Positions 15,946 to 24,794 of a DNA stretch of 64,000 nt are shown one piece after another. The translations under genes were made by a program, and so were the position numbers. Under the pieces are notes generated by a model. That model did no database searches, had not been told where the DNA came from, and saw nothing but the letters and a program-made list of their open reading frames with translations. This stretch comes from Lentzea aerocolonigenes (GTDB taxonomy: Bacteria; Actinomycetota; Actinomycetes; Mycobacteriales; Pseudonocardiaceae), in contig NZ_BBOJ01000008.1 in the NCBI RefSeq assembly GCF_000974445.1, forward strand, positions 1 to 64,000, in the 5' to 3' direction. Each line of letters opens with the position of its first letter. The first letter of the stretch is position 1.

Positions 15946-17412
15946 TCAGTACGAGGCGAAGTCGTCGAGCAGGCTCGACGCGACCTCCACGTCCGGGCTG
16001 AGCTGGCGGTCGGACATGTCCGGGTTGAGTTTCGACTCGGCGGCTTCGAAGGCCGCCCGCAGCGCCGGTGTGTCCGGGGTGATGCCGCGCAGTCGCAGGG
16101 CGCGGACAGCGGCGACCACCTCGCAGGCAAGCACCAGGCGGAACGCGCCCAGTGAACGCAGGGCCTGGGACGCGGACTGGAAGGCGAAGCTCGAGTTCTC
16201 CTCCTGGCCCCGCGAGACCACGGCGTTGCCGATGCTCGCCGGTTCGGCGAGGGTGCGGACCTCGGCCAGCGCTGAGTTGGCGCTGTACTCGAGGATCATC
16301 ACGCCCGAGCTGCCGGGCACGCCCTCGGCGAGGAACGGGCGCAGGCCGGTGAAGTTCGGCTCGACCAGCGTCGCCAGGCGGGCGGTCGACAGGTGGCCGG
16401 TGTGCAGCATCGACAGCCTCAACCGGTCGAGCGCCTGGCCGAGGTACGCGCTGTGGAACGCGCCGTGGTGGTAGGCGGCGTCGTCTTCTGGGCCGAAGTG
16501 GTCGGCGACGATCAACGGGTTCTCCGCCGCGGCGTTGAACTCGACGTCGAGCACGCGGCCCAGGTCGGTGGCGGCGTCGACGGCCGGGCCGTGGATCTGC
16601 GGGAAGCAGCGGTAGCCGAACGGGTCCTGGATGCGGGCCGGTGGCCGGGAGGGCTCGCCGAGCAGGCGGCGCATCTCGGCGGCGACGGCGACCTGGCCGG
16701 GGTGCGGACGGCCCAGGTGCACGCGTTCGTCGTAGGCCTCGACGGCGCCGTCGACCGCGAGGAACGACAGCGCGGCGACGACGTGGGTGGCCTTGAGCAG
16801 CTGGTGCGCGTCCTGCCAGGCGAGGCCCGCGATGCCGATGGTGAGGGCGTTGCTGCTGATCAACGCCAGTGCGTCACCCGAGTCGAGCTCGATCGGGTCC
16901 GGGGTCTGAGTGGAGCCGAGCCAGTAGCGCTCGCCGAGCAGGGTCAGGCCGGTTTCGGCCAGCGCGGTGAGGTCACCCGTGCCGATGGCGCCGTACTCGT
17001 GCACGCCGGGGTAGCAGCTGCTGTTCAGGGCGGCGAGCAGGGCGTCGGCCACGGCTCTGCGCACGCCCGCGCCACCTGCGAGGAGCTGGTTGAGGCGCAC
17101 GACCATCATCGCGCGCACCTGTTCCTCGGGGAGCATGCCGCCGAGGCCACCCGCGTGGCTGCGCAGCAGGCGCAGGCCGTGCTCGGCCCAGCCCGCCGTG
17201 CTGACGATTTGGTCGCGGTTCGCGCCGACACCGGTCGTGCGCCCGTAGACCTGGCGGCGCACCACCAAACGCTGGCTCGCGTGCCACGACGCGTCGAGCC
17301 GTGAGAGTCCGTCGTCGTGCAGCGCCACCGGCGCGTGGTACCTCGCGACGCGCACCACGTCGTCGGCGCCGAGGGACTGACCGTCCAGCACGACAGGGGA
17401 GTCTTCGACCAT
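15946..17412 (-). CDS. aromatic amino-acid lyase (HAL/PAL) homologue with altered MIO triad
   Basis: A 488-residue member of the histidine/phenylalanine ammonia-lyase superfamily. The N-terminal VYGRTTGVGANRD (Tyr56) and LNSSCYPGVHEYG match the lyase core. In this family Ala-Ser-Gly (GASGDL) cyclises to the MIO electrophile; here the aligned residues are Gly144-Thr145-Gly146 (GAIGTGDLTALAE). The QDxYSxRCxPQ block reads QDPFGYRCFPQ, with Phe265 where the catalytic Tyr normally sits. Both changes are clear in the DNA. So it may lack classical ammonia-lyase activity, use Thr in a variant cofactor, or do another reaction. It is divergent from the SNF2 helicase gene with only 30 nt between starts. 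Confidence 0.88.
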   Translation of the reverse strand: MVEDSPVVLDGQSLGADDVVRVARYHAPVALHDDGLSRLDASWHASQRLVVRRQVYGRTTGVGANRDQIVSTAGWAEHGLRLLRSHAGGLGGMLPEEQVRAMMVVRLNQLLAGGAGVRRAVADALLAALNSSCYPGVHEYGAIGTGDLTALAETGLTLLGERYWLGSTQTPDPIELDSGDALALISSNALTIGIAGLAWQDAHQLLKATHVVAALSFLAVDGAVEAYDERVHLGRPHPGQVAVAAEMRRLLGEPSRPPARIQDPFGYRCFPQIHGPAVDAATDLGRVLDVEFNAAAENPLIVADHFGPEDDAAYHHGAFHSAYLGQALDRLRLSMLHTGHLSTARLATLVEPNFTGLRPFLAEGVPGSSGVMILEYSANSALAEVRTLAEPASIGNAVVSRGQEENSSFAFQSASQALRSLGAFRLVLACEVVAAVRALRLRGITPDTPALRAAFEAAESKLNPDMSDRQLSPDVEVASSLLDDFASY

Positions 17413-17442
17413 GGCACCAATGTGAGCACATAGGGTTCAAAG

Positions 17443-20418
17443 GTGCTCGTACTGCATGGCCTGTGCACGACCGACGGCGTCCTCGCGCTGTGGGCCGAGG
17501 ATTCCGGGCTGCCCGCCCGGAGTGAGAGCACGCGCCGGGACGCCCCGCACCCGTTCGCGGCGACGGCCGAGTCGCTGGCCGTCGCGCTCGGGCAGGAAGG
17601 CCTCAAGACGACGACGCGGGCGTTGCTGCTGCCGTCGTTCCCGTCGGGGCCGATGGCGTCGCCGGAGCTGGTTCGCGATCCGTTGACGGCTGGGCGCGCA
17701 CAGCGGGGCAAGGTGCAGCTGCGGCAGTGGGGTGTTCCCACGGTTCGCCTCACCGGCACGCCGGAGCGCAGTGCCGAGGTGCGGCTGAGCGACTCCGCGC
17801 GGTTCGTGTTCGACGTGCTCAAGTTCGCGGCCGACCTCGTGGATCGCGGACGCGTGCTGCCGTCGGTCGCACCGGACCAGGCCGTCGCCCGGTGGGTTCC
17901 GGTGCTGTCGGGGACGGACTCGGCGCGGTTCGCGGCACTGCAGACCGCGATGCCGCCCGCCTGCCGGTGCGAGGAGATCGTCAGCGACCCCGCCGAACTG
18001 GTGCGCGCGGCGCTCACGACGGCGGTCGACGAGCAGGTGCGCGACCGGTTGAACGGCATGGGTCTCGCGCCGAAGCGACGTGGCCGCGCGACGACGGCGG
18101 AAATGTGGCTCGCCGCGCTCACCGGTGAGCCCGCGTTCGACGCGGACCCGGTGGAGCTCTACGACCTGCGCGAGCAGCTCGACCGGTGGCGTACGAGCGC
18201 GGGCAACGAGAGTCCTGTGCGCACGTGCTTCCGGCTGCGTTCGCCGGAGCAGCGCGAAGAGGACGAGTGGGCCGTCGAGTTCCTCCTGCAGGCCGTCGAC
18301 GAACCGAGCGTCCTGGTGCCCGCGCACCAGGTGTGGTTCGCGGACGACGGCGTGCTGCGCCGCTGGATCCCCGCACCGCAGGAGCACCTGCTGGCCGACC
18401 TCGGCCGGGCGAGCAGGCTGCACCCCGACCTCGACGAGGCCTTGCGCAGTGCGCACCCGGTCGAGATGGAGGTCGGTGCGGAAGGCGCCTACCGGTTCCT
18501 GACTGCGGCACCGGTGCTGGCGCAGGCGGGGTTCGGAGTGCTGTTGCCGTCGTGGTGGCAGCAGCAGACGAAGCTGGGCCTGAAGCTCACGACGAAGAGC
18601 CGCGGCACGGCCGGAACCGTGGCCAAGGAGAGCGAGATCGGCTTGAAGTCCATTGTGGACTACAAGTGGGAGCTCGCTCTCGGCGAGGACACGCTCACCG
18701 ACGCCGAACTCGCCGAACTGGCCAGGGCGAAGGTGCCGCTGGTGAAGGTGCGCGGCCAGTGGGTCCAGGTCGACCAGAAGCGCCTCGCCGCGGGTCTCGC
18801 GTTCCTCAAGCGCGGCGGTGGGCAGATGACCGCGGCCGAGGTCATGCTCCACAGCGGACTCACCGAGGAGGACGAGAGCCTGCCGCTTCCGCTGACCTCG
18901 GTCGAGGCCGACGGCTGGCTCGGGGACCTGTTGTCCGGCAAGGCCGACGAACAGCTCGAACCCGTTGAACCGCCGGCGAACTTCGGCGCGCGGCTCCGCC
19001 CGTACCAGCAGCGCGGCCTGGCCTGGCTCGCGTTCCTCGACAGGATCGGCCTCGGCGCCTGCCTGGCCGACGACATGGGCCTCGGCAAAACCGTTCAGCT
19101 GCTCGCACTCGAAGCGCTGAACCGCGCCCACGGCAAGCGCCCGCCGACGTTGCTGATCTGCCCGATGTCGGTCGTGGGCAACTGGCAACGCGAGGCGGCG
19201 AAATTCACCCCTGAGCTCTCGGTGCACGTGCACCACGGCGCGGACCGCCTGGACGGCGACGCGTTGCGCGAGGCCGTGGAGAGCCACGACCTGGTGCTCA
19301 CCACCTACGCGCTCGCCGCCCGCGACGCAGACGCGCTGGGCGACCTCACCTGGGACCGCGTGGTCCTCGACGAGGCCCAGAACATCAAGAACAGCGCGAC
19401 CCGCCAGTCCCAGGCAGTGCGTGGACTCAAGGCGCGCCACCGCGTCGCCCTGACCGGTACGCCCGTGGAGAACCGCCTGGCCGAGCTGTGGTCGATCATG
19501 GACTTCGCCAACCCCGGCGTGCTCGGCACCATCAACACCTTCCGCGCCCGCTTCGCCGTACCGGTCGAACGCCACAACGACCAGGACGCCGCCGCCCGCC
19601 TCCGCAAGATCACGAACCCGTTCGTGCTGCGCCGCGTGAAGACCGACCCGCGCATCATCAGCGACCTGCCGGACAAGGTCGAGATGCGCCAGCTCTGCAA
19701 CCTCACCACCGAGCAGGCCTCGCTCTACCAGGCCGTCGTGAACGACATGCTGGAGAAGATCGAGGAAGCCGAAGGCATCGGCCGCAAAGGTCTGGTGCTC
19801 GCCACCATGTCCAAGCTCAAGCAGGTCTGCAACCACCCCGCGCACTTCCTCGGCGACGGTTCCCGCGTGGCCGGCCGCTCCGGCAAGCTCGCGCGCCTCG
19901 AGGAAGTCCTGGAGGAGGTGCTCGCCGAGGGCGACAAAGCGTTGTGCTTCACGCAGTTCACCGAGTTCGGCAGCATGCTCGTGCCCTACCTGGCCGCGCG
20001 CTTCGACACCGAGGTGATGTTCCTGCACGGCGGCACGAACAAGGCGACGCGCGACCGCATGGTCGAACGCTTCCAGGACAGCAAGGGCCCCTCGCTGTTC
20101 CTGTTGTCCCTCAAGGCAGGCGGCACCGGCCTCAACCTCACCGCGGCCAACCACGTGATCCACCTGGACCGCTGGTGGAACCCCGCAGTCGAGGACCAGG
20201 CCACCGACCGCGCGTTCCGCATCGGCCAGCGCCGCAACGTGCAGGTGCGCAAGTTCGTCTGCATCGGCACGCTCGAGGAACGCATCGACACGATGATCGA
20301 GGAAAAGCGCGCACTGGCCCAACTCGTCGTCGGCGCGGGCGAGAACTGGCTCACCGAGCTGTCGACCGCCCAGCTGCGCGACCTGCTGACCTTGTCCGGG
20401 GAGGCCGTCGGTGAGTGA
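17443..20418 (+). CDS. SNF2-family DEAD/H ATPase (helicase-like)
   Basis: A 991-residue Swi2/Snf2 ATPase. The N-terminal half (to about 480) contains a bacterial SNF2-associated region (DUF3670-like). The motor follows: LADDMGLGKTVQ (Walker A, near 543), LLICPMSVVGNW, LTTYALAARD, VVLDEAQNIKN (DEAQ box, near 643), LTGTPVENRLAELWSI. The second RecA domain has FTQFTEFG, LSLKAGGTGLNLTAAN and DRAFRIGQ. It translocates on or remodels DNA-protein complexes; the specific role is unknown. The GTG at 17443 has no ribosome-binding site, and TAGGGT at 17431-17436 ends 6 nt before it, so translation may be leaderless. It overlaps the SWIM gene by 8 nt. Confidence 0.93.
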   Translation: MLVLHGLCTTDGVLALWAEDSGLPARSESTRRDAPHPFAATAESLAVALGQEGLKTTTRALLLPSFPSGPMASPELVRDPLTAGRAQRGKVQLRQWGVPTVRLTGTPERSAEVRLSDSARFVFDVLKFAADLVDRGRVLPSVAPDQAVARWVPVLSGTDSARFAALQTAMPPACRCEEIVSDPAELVRAALTTAVDEQVRDRLNGMGLAPKRRGRATTAEMWLAALTGEPAFDADPVELYDLREQLDRWRTSAGNESPVRTCFRLRSPEQREEDEWAVEFLLQAVDEPSVLVPAHQVWFADDGVLRRWIPAPQEHLLADLGRASRLHPDLDEALRSAHPVEMEVGAEGAYRFLTAAPVLAQAGFGVLLPSWWQQQTKLGLKLTTKSRGTAGTVAKESEIGLKSIVDYKWELALGEDTLTDAELAELARAKVPLVKVRGQWVQVDQKRLAAGLAFLKRGGGQMTAAEVMLHSGLTEEDESLPLPLTSVEADGWLGDLLSGKADEQLEPVEPPANFGARLRPYQQRGLAWLAFLDRIGLGACLADDMGLGKTVQLLALEALNRAHGKRPPTLLICPMSVVGNWQREAAKFTPELSVHVHHGADRLDGDALREAVESHDLVLTTYALAARDADALGDLTWDRVVLDEAQNIKNSATRQSQAVRGLKARHRVALTGTPVENRLAELWSIMDFANPGVLGTINTFRARFAVPVERHNDQDAAARLRKITNPFVLRRVKTDPRIISDLPDKVEMRQLCNLTTEQASLYQAVVNDMLEKIEEAEGIGRKGLVLATMSKLKQVCNHPAHFLGDGSRVAGRSGKLARLEEVLEEVLAEGDKALCFTQFTEFGSMLVPYLAARFDTEVMFLHGGTNKATRDRMVERFQDSKGPSLFLLSLKAGGTGLNLTAANHVIHLDRWWNPAVEDQATDRAFRIGQRRNVQVRKFVCIGTLEERIDTMIEEKRALAQLVVGAGENWLTELSTAQLRDLLTLSGEAVGE

Positions 20419-21238
20419 GCACTGGTCCGGCGAACGCCCCCGCTACGGCAAGACCATCAAGGTCGACAACGGCCTCAAGGCCAAGAGCAAACGCGGCGAC
20501 ATCGGCACGACGTGGTGGTCGCGCCGCTTCATCGAGGTGCTCGAGTCGTTCGGCATGGGCGGCCGCCTCAGCCGTGGCCGCAACTACGCGCGCCAGGGCC
20601 AGGTGCTGTCACTCTCCCTCTCCACCAGCATGGTGATCGCCCTGGTGCAGGGCTCACGACCCACGCCGTACAAGGCGCGCATCGCGATCAAGGCGTTCAC
20701 CACCCCGGAATGGCAGCGCATCGAGCACGCCCTGGCGGGCAAAGCCCTGTACGCGGCCAAACTGCTGGCAGGCGAGATGCCCGCCGACATCGAAACCCTG
20801 TTCGCCTCGCTCGGCCTCCAACTCTTCCCCGCCACGCAGCGCGAGATGACGATGGACTGCACCTGCCCGGACTGGGAAGTGCCGTGCAAGCACCTCGCCG
20901 CCACCTGCTACCTGCTGGCGGAGTCGTTCGACAACGACCCGTTCGAGATCCTCGCCTGGCGCGGCCGCAGTCGCGAAGACCTCCTCGAACGCCTCCGCAC
21001 GCTCCGCGGCACCACCCGGACGGTGACGGCCCGCGAAGAAGCGCCACCCCTGACGAAGTGCCTGGACACGTTCTGGCAGAAGCGGACGACGTCGAGCCTG
21101 ACCCTCGGCGACCCCACGGCGGAGGTGCGCCCGGACGCGGTGCTCGACCAGCTCGACGCCGTGCCGATCACCGTGCGCAAGTCGAACCTCGTCGACCTGC
21201 TGCGCCCGGCCTACCAGGCGCTCAAGCCGACCGACTAG
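20411..21238 (+). CDS. SWIM zinc-finger protein, partner of the SNF2 ATPase
   Basis: A 275-residue protein with a SWIM zinc finger near residues 148-160 (CTCPDWEVPCKH, the C-x-C-xn-C-x-H pattern). The N-terminal part has TTWWSRRFIEVLESFGMGGRLSRGRNYAR, conserved in bacterial SWIM proteins that sit next to SNF2 ATPases. The GTG at 20411 lies within the helicase gene's last codons, so the two are translationally coupled and probably work as a complex on DNA. The stop shares CTAG with the convergent gene. Confidence 0.93.
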   Translation: MSEHWSGERPRYGKTIKVDNGLKAKSKRGDIGTTWWSRRFIEVLESFGMGGRLSRGRNYARQGQVLSLSLSTSMVIALVQGSRPTPYKARIAIKAFTTPEWQRIEHALAGKALYAAKLLAGEMPADIETLFASLGLQLFPATQREMTMDCTCPDWEVPCKHLAATCYLLAESFDNDPFEILAWRGRSREDLLERLRTLRGTTRTVTAREEAPPLTKCLDTFWQKRTTSSLTLGDPTAEVRPDAVLDQLDAVPITVRKSNLVDLLRPAYQALKPTD

Positions 21239-21564
21239 AACAGCTCACTGATCTCCTTCCACGTGAACGCGCCGGCCCAGTCCTCGTCCCGCAGCCACCC
21301 GACGAAGGCCGTGTGGACCTTCTCGGCCGACACCGTCATCGTCTGGAAGTGCTCGACGGGCGAGCCGGCACGGTGCTCGAGCTGGTAGAGACCGTCGGGG
21401 CGTTGCCACACCTGGATGTAGGTGTGGTCGTCGCCCACCTCGGACAGGACCACGACGCTGTCGCGGGCCATGCCGAGGACCGCCGACTCGACCTGGGCGT
21501 CGGTCGGGGTCGTGGTGCGGCGGATTCGGGTTCCCTCCAGCACGGCACGCCGGTGATCAGTCAT
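21235..21564 (-). CDS. small hypothetical protein
   Basis: A 109-residue protein starting MTDHRRAVLEG (ATG 21564). It reads as alternating beta-strand and polar segments (SVVVLSEVGDDHTYIQVWQRPDGLYQLEHRAG) with a C-terminal helix and acidic tail. The strand pattern is reminiscent of small immunity-type proteins, but I cannot place it in a family. No signal peptide or TM. It is convergent with the SWIM gene; the repeat-rich interval lies upstream. Confidence 0.7.
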   Translation of the reverse strand: MTDHRRAVLEGTRIRRTTTPTDAQVESAVLGMARDSVVVLSEVGDDHTYIQVWQRPDGLYQLEHRAGSPVEHFQTMTVSAEKVHTAFVGWLRDEDWAGAFTWKEISELF

Positions 21565-22651
21565 GCCGCATCTTGGCACCGGAACGGTGTTTGGATGGCG
21601 GGTGGGGTGATCAGGTCGCCGTGGTGGCGTCGCCGGTTCAGGCGGAATGTGTTGGTGTGTATGGGAATGTGTCCTTTCGGTCGGTGAGTGGGGGCGCGGT
21701 GGTCCGGCCTTGTCGTGAAGGCTGGAGGGCGGCGCGGTTTCGGTTGTTGACCGGGTGGGGTGCGGGCAGCAGGGATACAGGCGATGGAGGCGCGGCGCCT
21801 GGGTTGTTGACGGCGTGGAACCACAGGCTTTTGGTGCGAAGTGCTCGGCGGCGTCATGGATGCTCGCGAGCAGGGCGCAGTCGGAGCCGGCGGCTGTCCG
21901 CGTATCGGTGTGCGGGCAGTGAGCCGGTTTGTTCTGCGGCCTGCCTGGTTTCGGCGCGCGATCCGTTGGTTGGCCTGCGGTCCGGCTGCAGTGGGAGGCG
22001 GAAGGCAGGACGGCTTGGGTTGCTGACCGCGTGGTGCCGCACAGCTTCTCGTGCGAACGGTTACCGGAGTGTCGAACGCTCCGGGGCGTGCGGCTGGAAG
22101 CAGTGGTTGTTCGCTGGACACCTGCGGATGGGTGGGCCGTGGACCCGTTGGGCGCTGCGGACCGGGCGCGGTGGCGCGGTGGGCAGGGCGGCTCGGGTTG
22201 TTGGCCGTGTGGTGTTGTGCGGCTTCTCGGGTGAAGGTTTGGTGGCGTGTTGCAGGTTCGTGTGCGTGGTGCGGTTGGGCGCGTTGGTTGCTTGGCGTAC
22301 GCCTGCGGATGGGTGGGGCCGTGGACCCGTTGGGGCGCTGCGGGCCGGGAGTGATGCGCGGCGGGCAGGGCAGCTCGGGTTGGTGGCCGCGTGGTGTTGC
22401 GCCGCTTCTCGGGTGAACGCTTGGCGGCGTGTCGTAGGTACGTGTGCGTGGTGCGGTTGGGCGCGTTGGTTGCTTGGCGTACGCCTGCGGATGGGTGCGG
22501 CCGTGACCCGTTGGGGCGCTGCGGGCCGGGCGCGGTGGCGCGGTGGGCAGGGCGGCTCGGGTCGGGTCGGCGGGCGCGGCGCGGCGAAGCGCGTGATGGT
22601 TGGTGGGGCGGCCGGGTGGGTGGGCGGCCTGGGGCCGCCCGTGCCGGTGGG
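21565..22651. other. repeat-rich gene-free interval
   Basis: There are 1,087 bases between two minus-strand genes with no credible gene on either strand. The plus strand is very G/T-rich, so the minus strand (sense for the membrane-protein gene at 22652-22924) is C-rich and G-poor. A long open plus-strand frame here is compositional: it is Trp/Arg/Gly-rich with no start signal. Most of the interval is made of diverging copies of a unit of about 180 bp. Confidence 0.6.
22010..22551. repeat. three tandem copies of a ~182-bp unit
   Basis: Copies start at 22010, 22188 and 22370 (periods 178 and 182). The second and third are very similar: 22259-22315 and 22441-22497 are identical over 57 bases. 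A fourth partial unit starts at 22552, and related fragments (for example near 21802, GGGTTGTTGACGGCGTGG) occur upstream, suggesting older decayed copies. No unit carries an open frame in common. The function is unknown. Confidence 0.92.
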
Positions 22652-22924
22652 TCAGTGGGGGAGTTTGGGCCTGGAGCGGTTGGCCAGGAGGGTCACGCCG
22701 GCGCCGGCGAGGCCTACCTGGAGGGCCAGTTCGATCCAGTCGATGCCCGGTGTGTCGGCCACGCCGAGGACCGTGGCCGCCGCGGTGCCCAGGAGGGCGG
22801 CGACGATGCCGACGAGGATGGTCGCCAGCAGCGACACGTGTTGCCTGCCCGGGACCACCAGCCGGCCCAGACCGCCGATGACGGCTCCGAAGAGCAGCGC
22901 GGTGAACAAGCCGCTGATTTCCAC
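22652..22924 (-). CDS. GlsB/YeaQ/YmgE-family small membrane protein
   Basis: A 90-residue stress-response-associated membrane protein with three hydrophobic segments. Family features are FGAVIGGLGRLVVPGRQ and LLATILVGIVAALLGTAAAT. The GTG start at 22924 is preceded by a G-rich ribosome-binding site (CAGGGGGTAACA). These proteins are usually induced by stress, but the mechanism is unknown. It lies last in a minus-strand run of three genes. Confidence 0.9.
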   Translation of the reverse strand: MEISGLFTALLFGAVIGGLGRLVVPGRQHVSLLATILVGIVAALLGTAAATVLGVADTPGIDWIELALQVGLAGAGVTLLANRSRPKLPH

Positions 22925-22986
22925 TGTTACCCCCTGAGACTCTGGTGCTTGCTACTCCAGGGTCCGCCGGGCCGGGGTCTGGCGAA

Positions 22987-23469
22987 TCAGGTCTTACCCT
23001 GAGTGGTCCCTGACTTTCCCCCTAGCAGCGCGGCGGCCGCCGGGGACAGCTCGCGGCCCGGGACGTCCGGATCGCAGCCCACCCTCGCCAGGCGGGCGCG
23101 GATGGCGGTGGCGGAGCGTTGCATCTCTTCGGCCAGGAACTTGATGAGTGCGGTCGGGTTGTTGTCGATCGGGGCGAGCCAGGCGGTGCGCAGTTCGGTG
23201 TCGAGGGGCTCGGTCCAGGGCTGGTTGGCGTTGGCGTGACGGCTCGGGCGGCTGCGCAGGCGCGTGTGGGCGCCCAGGACGCGGGACAGGAGCTTGCCGA
23301 CCGTGGCGCCGCCTTCGACTGGCATGCGAAGGCGGCCGTCCGCGATCACCTCTCCCGAGTCGAGCGATCCCAGCAGGTCCAGCACCAGGGACTCGTCCGA
23401 GTCCGTCGTCGCGCTCAGCCGGTAGTTGACCTCGCCGAGCTTGATCTCGTTGTGGAAGGTGGATGTCAT
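22987..23469 (-). CDS. hypothetical protein under a PafBC-type promoter
   Basis: A 160-residue protein, start ATG 23469 (MTSTFHNEIKLGEVNYRL). The N-terminal half is beta-rich and acidic. The C-terminal half holds a helical segment (NPTALIKFLAEEMQRSATAIRARLARVG) followed by DPDVPGRELSPAAAALL, which looks like a helix-turn-helix-type DNA or protein contact, but I do not recognise the family. The promoter predicts a transcript starting at the ATG (leaderless). If damage-regulated, it is a candidate new member of the PafBC regulon. Confidence 0.75.
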   Translation of the reverse strand: MTSTFHNEIKLGEVNYRLSATTDSDESLVLDLLGSLDSGEVIADGRLRMPVEGGATVGKLLSRVLGAHTRLRSRPSRHANANQPWTEPLDTELRTAWLAPIDNNPTALIKFLAEEMQRSATAIRARLARVGCDPDVPGRELSPAAAALLGGKSGTTQGKT

Positions 23470-23476
23470 GGGGTCG

Positions 23477-23498
23477 ACGTTAGGGAGGGGGTCTGACG
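23477..23498 (-). promoter_or_regulatory. PafBC-type (DNA-damage) promoter motif
   Basis: Minus strand: CGTCAGAC (23498-23491), eight bases, TAACGT (23482-23477), then 7 nt to the ATG at 23469. Spacing and -10 fit the TGTCRG-containing damage promoter, with one mismatch (C for T at the first base of TGTCAG). A start at the ATG is implied. Confidence 0.55.
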
Positions 23499-23518
23499 GT
23501 TTTTCCGGGTTGGGGGCT

Positions 23519-24754
23519 TCAGAGGCGGTTGTGAACGAGGAGTTCACTCGAAGGGGTGGCCCAGAGGTTCGTCGCCAGCGTCGCGAACACCACGGTGCGG
23601 CCGTCCGCGCTGATCGTCGGCGCCACCGAGAAGTTGTTGCCCTGCCTGCCGAAGCGCTCGCTCAGACGGACAACGGCACCGGACACCACGTCCTTGAGGA
23701 ACACGTCGTCCACGTTGTTGCTGTCGTGCCGCACCAGGTTCGAGGCCAGCGACGAGAACACGACGAACCGGCCGTCCGCGCTCACCGACGGCTGGTACGG
23801 CTGTGCGTTCGCCACCGTCCCGTCAGGACGCGTGTTCACCCGCGTGATCGCCTTGGTGCGCAGGTCCTTCATGAAGATGTCCGGTGTGTCCTCAGTGTCA
23901 CCGGGCACCAGCGTGTCGCCCCACGCCACGAACAACACGCGCGAACCATCAGGCGTGATGGCGGGCATCAGCGTGTAGGAGGAGGTCTGCGCACCTGAAG
24001 CAGACACGTTGACCCGTTCCACCGCACCGGAAACGACGTCCTTCACGAACATGTCCACGCTGCCGTTCGTGTCACCCGGCACCAGGTTCGTCGCGGCGGA
24101 GGGGAAGACGACCAGTCGTCCGTCAGCGCTCATCGCGAGGCCGTGGTGCACCAGCTTGTCGCCCTGCGCACCGGAAGCCGACGTGCTGATGCGTGTGACC
24201 CTCCCCAAGGAGCGATCTGTCAGGAACACGTCCGCCACGCCGTTGGTGTCTCCCTCCACCAACGTCGACGCCTCCGACCGGAACGCCACATAGCGCCCGT
24301 CAGCGGACATAGCCGGACTGCCGTACGCCGGGCCGTTGCCACCACTCACGCGCTCGACGCGTCCGGTGCGCATGTCCGTCACGAACACGTCGTCGACACC
24401 GTTGGTGTCACCGGGGACGAGGTTCGACGCCGACGACACGAACGCCACGAACCGTCCGTCCGCACTCAACGCGGGCGGGTCGAACGACGGCCCGTTCCCG
24501 CCACGCGACGCGGACCGCACGACACCGGTCCGCAAGTCCGAAACGAAGACGTCGGACACCCCGTTGCGGTCTCCGTGGACGAGGTTCGACGCGAGAGAGG
24601 GAAAGGCGACATAGCGCCCGTCAGCGCTGGTCACCGGTGTCGTGGAGTCGCCGTTGCCGTGCGTCAGTGGTCTGAGCACCGAGAACGACGCGGAAGCCGA
24701 CGACGACAGGCCCACCACGAGCACAGCGGCCACAACGAGAGATTTGCCGAACAC
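23519..24754 (-). CDS. secreted seven-blade TolB/WD40-like beta-propeller
   Basis: A 411-residue exported protein. The GTG at 24754 gives VFGKSLVVAAVLVVGLSSSASA as signal peptide. Seven repeats follow, each with S/T-x-DGR-x-V-x-F (TSADGRYVAF, SADGRFVAF, SADGRYVAF, SADGRLVVF, TPDGSRVLF, SADGRFVVF, SADGRTVVF). Six carry an acidic loop of the form LVPGDTNGVDDVF, which looks like a calcium site. These are PD40/TolB-type blades forming a closed propeller, probably a cell-surface or extracellular binding protein. The ligand is unknown. Confidence 0.88.
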   Translation of the reverse strand: MFGKSLVVAAVLVVGLSSSASASFSVLRPLTHGNGDSTTPVTSADGRYVAFPSLASNLVHGDRNGVSDVFVSDLRTGVVRSASRGGNGPSFDPPALSADGRFVAFVSSASNLVPGDTNGVDDVFVTDMRTGRVERVSGGNGPAYGSPAMSADGRYVAFRSEASTLVEGDTNGVADVFLTDRSLGRVTRISTSASGAQGDKLVHHGLAMSADGRLVVFPSAATNLVPGDTNGSVDMFVKDVVSGAVERVNVSASGAQTSSYTLMPAITPDGSRVLFVAWGDTLVPGDTEDTPDIFMKDLRTKAITRVNTRPDGTVANAQPYQPSVSADGRFVVFSSLASNLVRHDSNNVDDVFLKDVVSGAVVRLSERFGRQGNNFSVAPTISADGRTVVFATLATNLWATPSSELLVHNRL

Positions 24755-24794
24755 GGACGTGCACCACCCTTGGTCGCGGGGCGGCGACACCAGC

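Noticed and set aside
17437..20322. A 961-residue minus-strand frame opposite the SNF2 gene
   Set aside because: The plus-strand product has all helicase motifs; the antisense frame has no domain and the usual His/Arg/Glu-rich shadow composition.
21573..22937. A 454-residue plus-strand frame through the repeat interval
   Set aside because: It is Trp/Arg/Gly-rich, lacks a ribosome-binding site, runs antisense into the YeaQ-like gene, and the repeat period (178-182) does not keep one frame.
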